Of a stretch of DNA of 64,000 nucleotides, positions 61,368 to 64,000 are shown one piece after another. A program made the translations under genes and the position numbers. Source of the DNA: Marinimicrobium locisalis (lineage in GTDB: Bacteria > Pseudomonadota > Gammaproteobacteria > Pseudomonadales > Cellvibrionaceae); the NCBI RefSeq assembly GCF_039822625.1, contig NZ_JBDLLG010000001.1, forward strand, positions 186,001 to 250,000. Reading direction: 5' to 3'. Each line of letters starts with the position of its first letter. Position 1 is the first letter of the stretch. The notes below the pieces were generated by a model. That model had not been told where the DNA came from. It searched no databases and was given only the letters and a program-made list of their open reading frames with translations.

Positions 61368-62336
61368 TTAGCCTCTCGAACGCCGGCGGGCGCCGAAGCG
61401 CTCGCGCAATAGTGTATGAATATCATCGTCAGTGGCGTAAGACAGCAAGGGCAGCGACAGGCGCTGACAGCGCTCTGTCAGTAGTGCCAGGCGCTGGTCG
61501 AAATCCTCCCGGTAGGCCCGCTGGAAGGCACGATCCTGAGCGGGGAGCTGCAACCGTTCGCGGCCGTTGCTAACGGTCAGGTTGTGGTTGCTGGCCAGCT
61601 CTCGCTCCAGCGGGTCATACACATGCATCAGGGTAACGTCGGTGTGCCGGGCCAGCTCGAACAATTGCTGTTCGCACCGGCGGTTGAAATCGTGGAAATC
61701 ACTGATCACAAACACGGCGCTACCCGGCTTGGAGACGCGACGGGTATCCGAGAGAATCGTCTCCAGGCTGGTACCGTCCGGGCTCGGCAGTGGCGAGTCA
61801 AGCTCACGATTAAAGTCGTGCAACTGGTGCAGAAGCTCCAAGGCGGCATGCTGACTGCGCCGGGCGCGAATGTCCCGCTGGGTGTGGTCGCCGAAAACCA
61901 AGCCCCCAATGCGGTCACTTTGGTTGAGGGCTGCCCAGGCGATCAGGGTGCCGATGTGGGTGGCCAGCACGGATTTGAAGCAGGTGCGGCTGCCGAAAAA
62001 CATTGAGGCGCGCTGATCGGCCACCACAAAGACGGGGCGTTCGCGCTCTTCCCGAAATACCTTGGTGTGAGGCACTTGGGTGCGGGCGGTTACTCGCCAG
62101 TCGATGGTGCGCACATCATCGCCGGGCTGGTAAAGCCGAACCTCTTCGAAGTCCACGCCGCGCCCGCGCATACGGGTGCGAACGCCGCCGGTGAGCAGGC
62201 TGCGGGCGGGGCGCCGGGCGAACAGCTTCAGGTCCCGGGCGGCAAAGCGCAGCCGGAGCAAGTCCGGCAGCTCGCAGTAAGCGCCGGTGGGCGTCAGGTT
62301 GCCGGGATTTGGGGCGCGACTCTGAGGCATGGCCAT
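61368..62336 (-). CDS. DUF58 protein
   Basis: The 322-residue product includes the DUF58 signature GRGVDFEEVRLYQPGDDVRT and IDWRVTARTQVPHTKVFREE, and a VWA-like part (FVVADQRASMFFGSR). DUF58 proteins accompany MoxR ATPases as probable partners for metal- or cofactor-linked maturation. The MoxR stop overlaps its ATG by one base (TAATG), which favours start 62336 over the Met at 62330. It is soluble with no membrane segment. Confidence 0.9.
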   Translation of the reverse strand: MAMPQSRAPNPGNLTPTGAYCELPDLLRLRFAARDLKLFARRPARSLLTGGVRTRMRGRGVDFEEVRLYQPGDDVRTIDWRVTARTQVPHTKVFREERERPVFVVADQRASMFFGSRTCFKSVLATHIGTLIAWAALNQSDRIGGLVFGDHTQRDIRARRSQHAALELLHQLHDFNRELDSPLPSPDGTSLETILSDTRRVSKPGSAVFVISDFHDFNRRCEQQLFELARHTDVTLMHVYDPLERELASNHNLTVSNGRERLQLPAQDRAFQRAYREDFDQRLALLTERCQRLSLPLLSYATDDDIHTLLRERFGARRRSRG

Positions 62337-63295
62337 TAAGCCACCGGTACCACGTCCAGAAGGCGGTCAATGGCCCGCTCCCGGCTGATACCCATGGCTT
62401 CGGCTTCGAAACTCAAAATCAGGCGGTGACGCAATACGTCGTGAGCGATGGCCCGAACATCGTCCGGGCTGACATAATCGCGACCTTCAAGCCAGGCGTG
62501 GGCACGGGAACAGCGGTCCAGGGAGATGGTGGCGCGGGGGCTGGCTCCGTATTCCAACCATTGGGCCAGCTCCTCATCGTATTCTTCCGGGCGCCGGCTG
62601 GCATTGATTAACTGAACAATGTACTCCTCGACGGGTTCGGCCATGTGGATGGCCAGCACCGCTTGGCGCGCTTCAAACAACACTTGCTGGCTTACTTCGG
62701 TGGGCGCGGCCACTTCGTCTTGGGCCGCCTCGGCTCGTGCCAGCTTTAGAATCCGGCGTTCGGCCTCAATGTTGGGGTAATCCACCAATACCTGCATCAA
62801 GAACCGATCGAGCTGCGCTTCCGGTAAAGGGTAGGTGCCTTCCTGCTCAATGGGGTTCTGGGTGGCCATCACCATAAATAGTTCGGGCAGCGGGTAGGTG
62901 GTACTGCCCACACTCACTTGCCGTTCGGCCATCGCCTCCAGCAGCGCCGACTGAACTTTGGCCGGTGCGCGGTTGATTTCGTCACTCAGCACCAGATTGT
63001 GAAAGATGGGGCCGGGCTGAAATTCAAACCGGCTTTGCTCAGGTCGGTAGATGTCGGTGCCGGTCACATCCGAGGGCAAAAGATCCGGAGTGAACTGAAT
63101 GCGATGAAAATTGCCTTCAATAGCATCGGACAGGGTTTTGATGGCTTTGGTTTTCGCCAGGCCCGGTGCCCCTTCCACCAATAGGTGGCCGTCGGCAAGC
63201 AGGGCGATTAGCATGCGTTGAACCAAGTGTTCCTGACCGACAATTTGTTGGTTGAGCCAGTGATTCAGGGTGTGTAGCGCGTCGTAAGCCTGCAT
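62336..63295 (-). CDS. MoxR-type AAA+ ATPase
   Basis: The 319-residue protein has Walker A LLVEGAPGLAKTKAIK, Walker B LVLSDEINRAPAKVQSALLE, the sensor ATQNPIEQEGTYPLPEAQLD and an arginine-finger region, the MoxR/RavA layout. MoxR ATPases are chaperones acting on VWA-domain clients, which fits the BatA/BatB/DUF58 genes downstream. I set the start at ATG 63295 (MQAYDALHTLNHWL); the frame extends 46 codons upstream without family-like sequence. Confidence 0.93.
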   Translation of the reverse strand: MQAYDALHTLNHWLNQQIVGQEHLVQRMLIALLADGHLLVEGAPGLAKTKAIKTLSDAIEGNFHRIQFTPDLLPSDVTGTDIYRPEQSRFEFQPGPIFHNLVLSDEINRAPAKVQSALLEAMAERQVSVGSTTYPLPELFMVMATQNPIEQEGTYPLPEAQLDRFLMQVLVDYPNIEAERRILKLARAEAAQDEVAAPTEVSQQVLFEARQAVLAIHMAEPVEEYIVQLINASRRPEEYDEELAQWLEYGASPRATISLDRCSRAHAWLEGRDYVSPDDVRAIAHDVLRHRLILSFEAEAMGISRERAIDRLLDVVPVA

Positions 63296-63476
63296 GAGTC
63301 CCCACTTATTGTTGCTTAAATTCTGATCAGAAATGCGCGCGGCGCAATGAGATGGTGGTAGACCCACTTTATTGGCGCCAGTTCCCCGCTTTTTCAAGCG
63401 CTTGCGCTCGACAAGTTTACACCCAGAGACCAAACTGATAACTGATCATATCCGCGAAGTGTAAAAAGGAGGCTGA
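63296..63476. promoter_or_regulatory. divergent region between moxR operon and gdh
   Basis: These 181 bases hold the promoters of the leftward MoxR-Bat operon and the rightward glutamate dehydrogenase gene. I see an AAGGAGG ribosome site at 63466-63472 for the latter and no clear operator, repeat or terminator. Confidence 0.4.
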
Positions 63477-64000
63477 ATGGATAGACGCTTGGTCGATGCC
63501 GAGGATACAGAAGGATTGTTCTTCGACTTGGACGAATGGGCCAGAAAATCCGTACCGGAATCGGACTGGCCACAGTGGCAGACGTTCAGTCGTGCCTTTT
63601 TCGCCCGCCTGCCATTGAGTGAATGGGTCGGGCGTTCGCTGACTGATGTGTTCGGCGCCGTTTTTAGCGCTTGGCGTTTAGTTCAACAGTATCGGCCGGG
63701 AGAGCCAGTGGTGCGGCTTTTTAATCCCACCCTCGAAGAGGATGGGTGGCTTTGCCCCCACAGCGTCTTGCTGGTCCAGCAACAGGATATGCCGTTTCTG
63801 GTGGACTCCATCCGGGTTGAGCTGAACCGGCGAAATATTGCCATTCACAGTATCAAAAGCACGGTCATTAAAGTCGAGCGGGATGCGAAGCACCACCTTC
63901 GTCGGCTCTGGCCCGCCAATAGCACCGAGGTCGAGCAGGCGCCGAAGGGGGCCGAGGCGGAAGCGGTTATTTATATGGAAATTCGGCTGCACACCGAGCC
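63477..64000 (+). CDS. gdhB: NAD-specific glutamate dehydrogenase, N-terminal part (runs off window)
   Basis: The 174 visible residues (MDRRLVDAEDTEGLFFDLDE onward) include PHSVLLVQQQDMPFLVDSIR and VELNRRNIAIHSIKST. This N-terminal ACT-like region is characteristic of the large (about 1600-residue) bacterial NAD-dependent glutamate dehydrogenase, which converts glutamate to 2-oxoglutarate and ammonia. AAGGAGG lies five bases before ATG 63477. The catalytic core lies beyond the window, so the assignment rests on the N-terminus alone. Confidence 0.85.
   Translation, partial: MDRRLVDAEDTEGLFFDLDEWARKSVPESDWPQWQTFSRAFFARLPLSEWVGRSLTDVFGAVFSAWRLVQQYRPGEPVVRLFNPTLEEDGWLCPHSVLLVQQQDMPFLVDSIRVELNRRNIAIHSIKSTVIKVERDAKHHLRRLWPANSTEVEQAPKGAEAEAVIYMEIRLHTE

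Overview
The window is a 64 kb stretch of a free-living, probably marine or halotolerant gammaproteobacterium with fairly high GC. The gene order topA - DUF6586 - small acidic protein - sulA/lexA - mfd/csiV - nqrABCDEF - apbE - nqrM - sthA - PilZ - lolCDE - DUF2062 - comEC - exbBD - lpxK - kdsB - ptpA - murB follows the order I remember for Pseudomonas. The Na+-pumping NADH dehydrogenase and the intergenic hairpin repeats suggest a Cellvibrionaceae-like relative (Marinimicrobium/Saccharophagus type). The genus is an inference. I see no rRNA, tRNA, CRISPR array, phage or insertion sequence.

Layout. 1-6.4 kb: signalling genes (TPR protein end, histidine kinase, double-FHA membrane protein, DUF5610 protein, glutaredoxin-like protein, EAL-HDOD protein, CheV). 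6.5-12.4 kb: Slt-type lytic transglycosylase, ABC-F protein Uup, a universal stress protein and two membrane-anchored hypotheticals. 12.7-17.9 kb: topA and the SOS pair lexA-sulA with two LexA-type boxes. 18-20.5 kb: MscS channel, a purine-type phosphoribosyltransferase and a cold-shock protein with a long AT-rich leader. 20.7-25 kb: csiV-mfd. 25.5-34.2 kb: complete Na+-NQR operon with its maturation factors ApbE (flavin transfer) and NqrM (iron-sulfur), ending in the transhydrogenase sthA. 34-46.8 kb: envelope genes (BamE-like lipoprotein-family protein, PilZ, LolCDE, ComEC, ExbBD, LpxK, KdsB), with a 724-residue coiled-coil protein inserted between DUF2062 and comEC. 47-52 kb: ptpA, murB, then a convergent Ser/Thr kinase-FGE fusion with its PP2C phosphatase. 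52-55 kb: large M16C peptidase. 55-63.3 kb: a leftward MoxR-DUF58-DUF4381-BatA-BatB-BatD operon ending in a GIY-YIG protein and a DTW-domain (TapT-like) enzyme. The window ends inside an NAD-dependent glutamate dehydrogenase gene.

The most unusual signal is a family of structured intergenic elements. Two lie in opposite orientation between kdsB and ptpA, framed by the same flanking words, and each is bounded by long perfect inverted repeats (30 and 28 bp) enclosing small hairpins with a TGGA/TCCA loop. An 86-bp segment of the first recurs without a mismatch, inverted, 11 kb away between batB and batD. The GGA-in-loop hairpins resemble CsrA/RsmA binding sites, which suggests an RNA role; a mobile-repeat origin is equally possible. 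A second notable signal is a perfect 12-bp terminator hairpin lying inside the signal-peptide codons of apbE.
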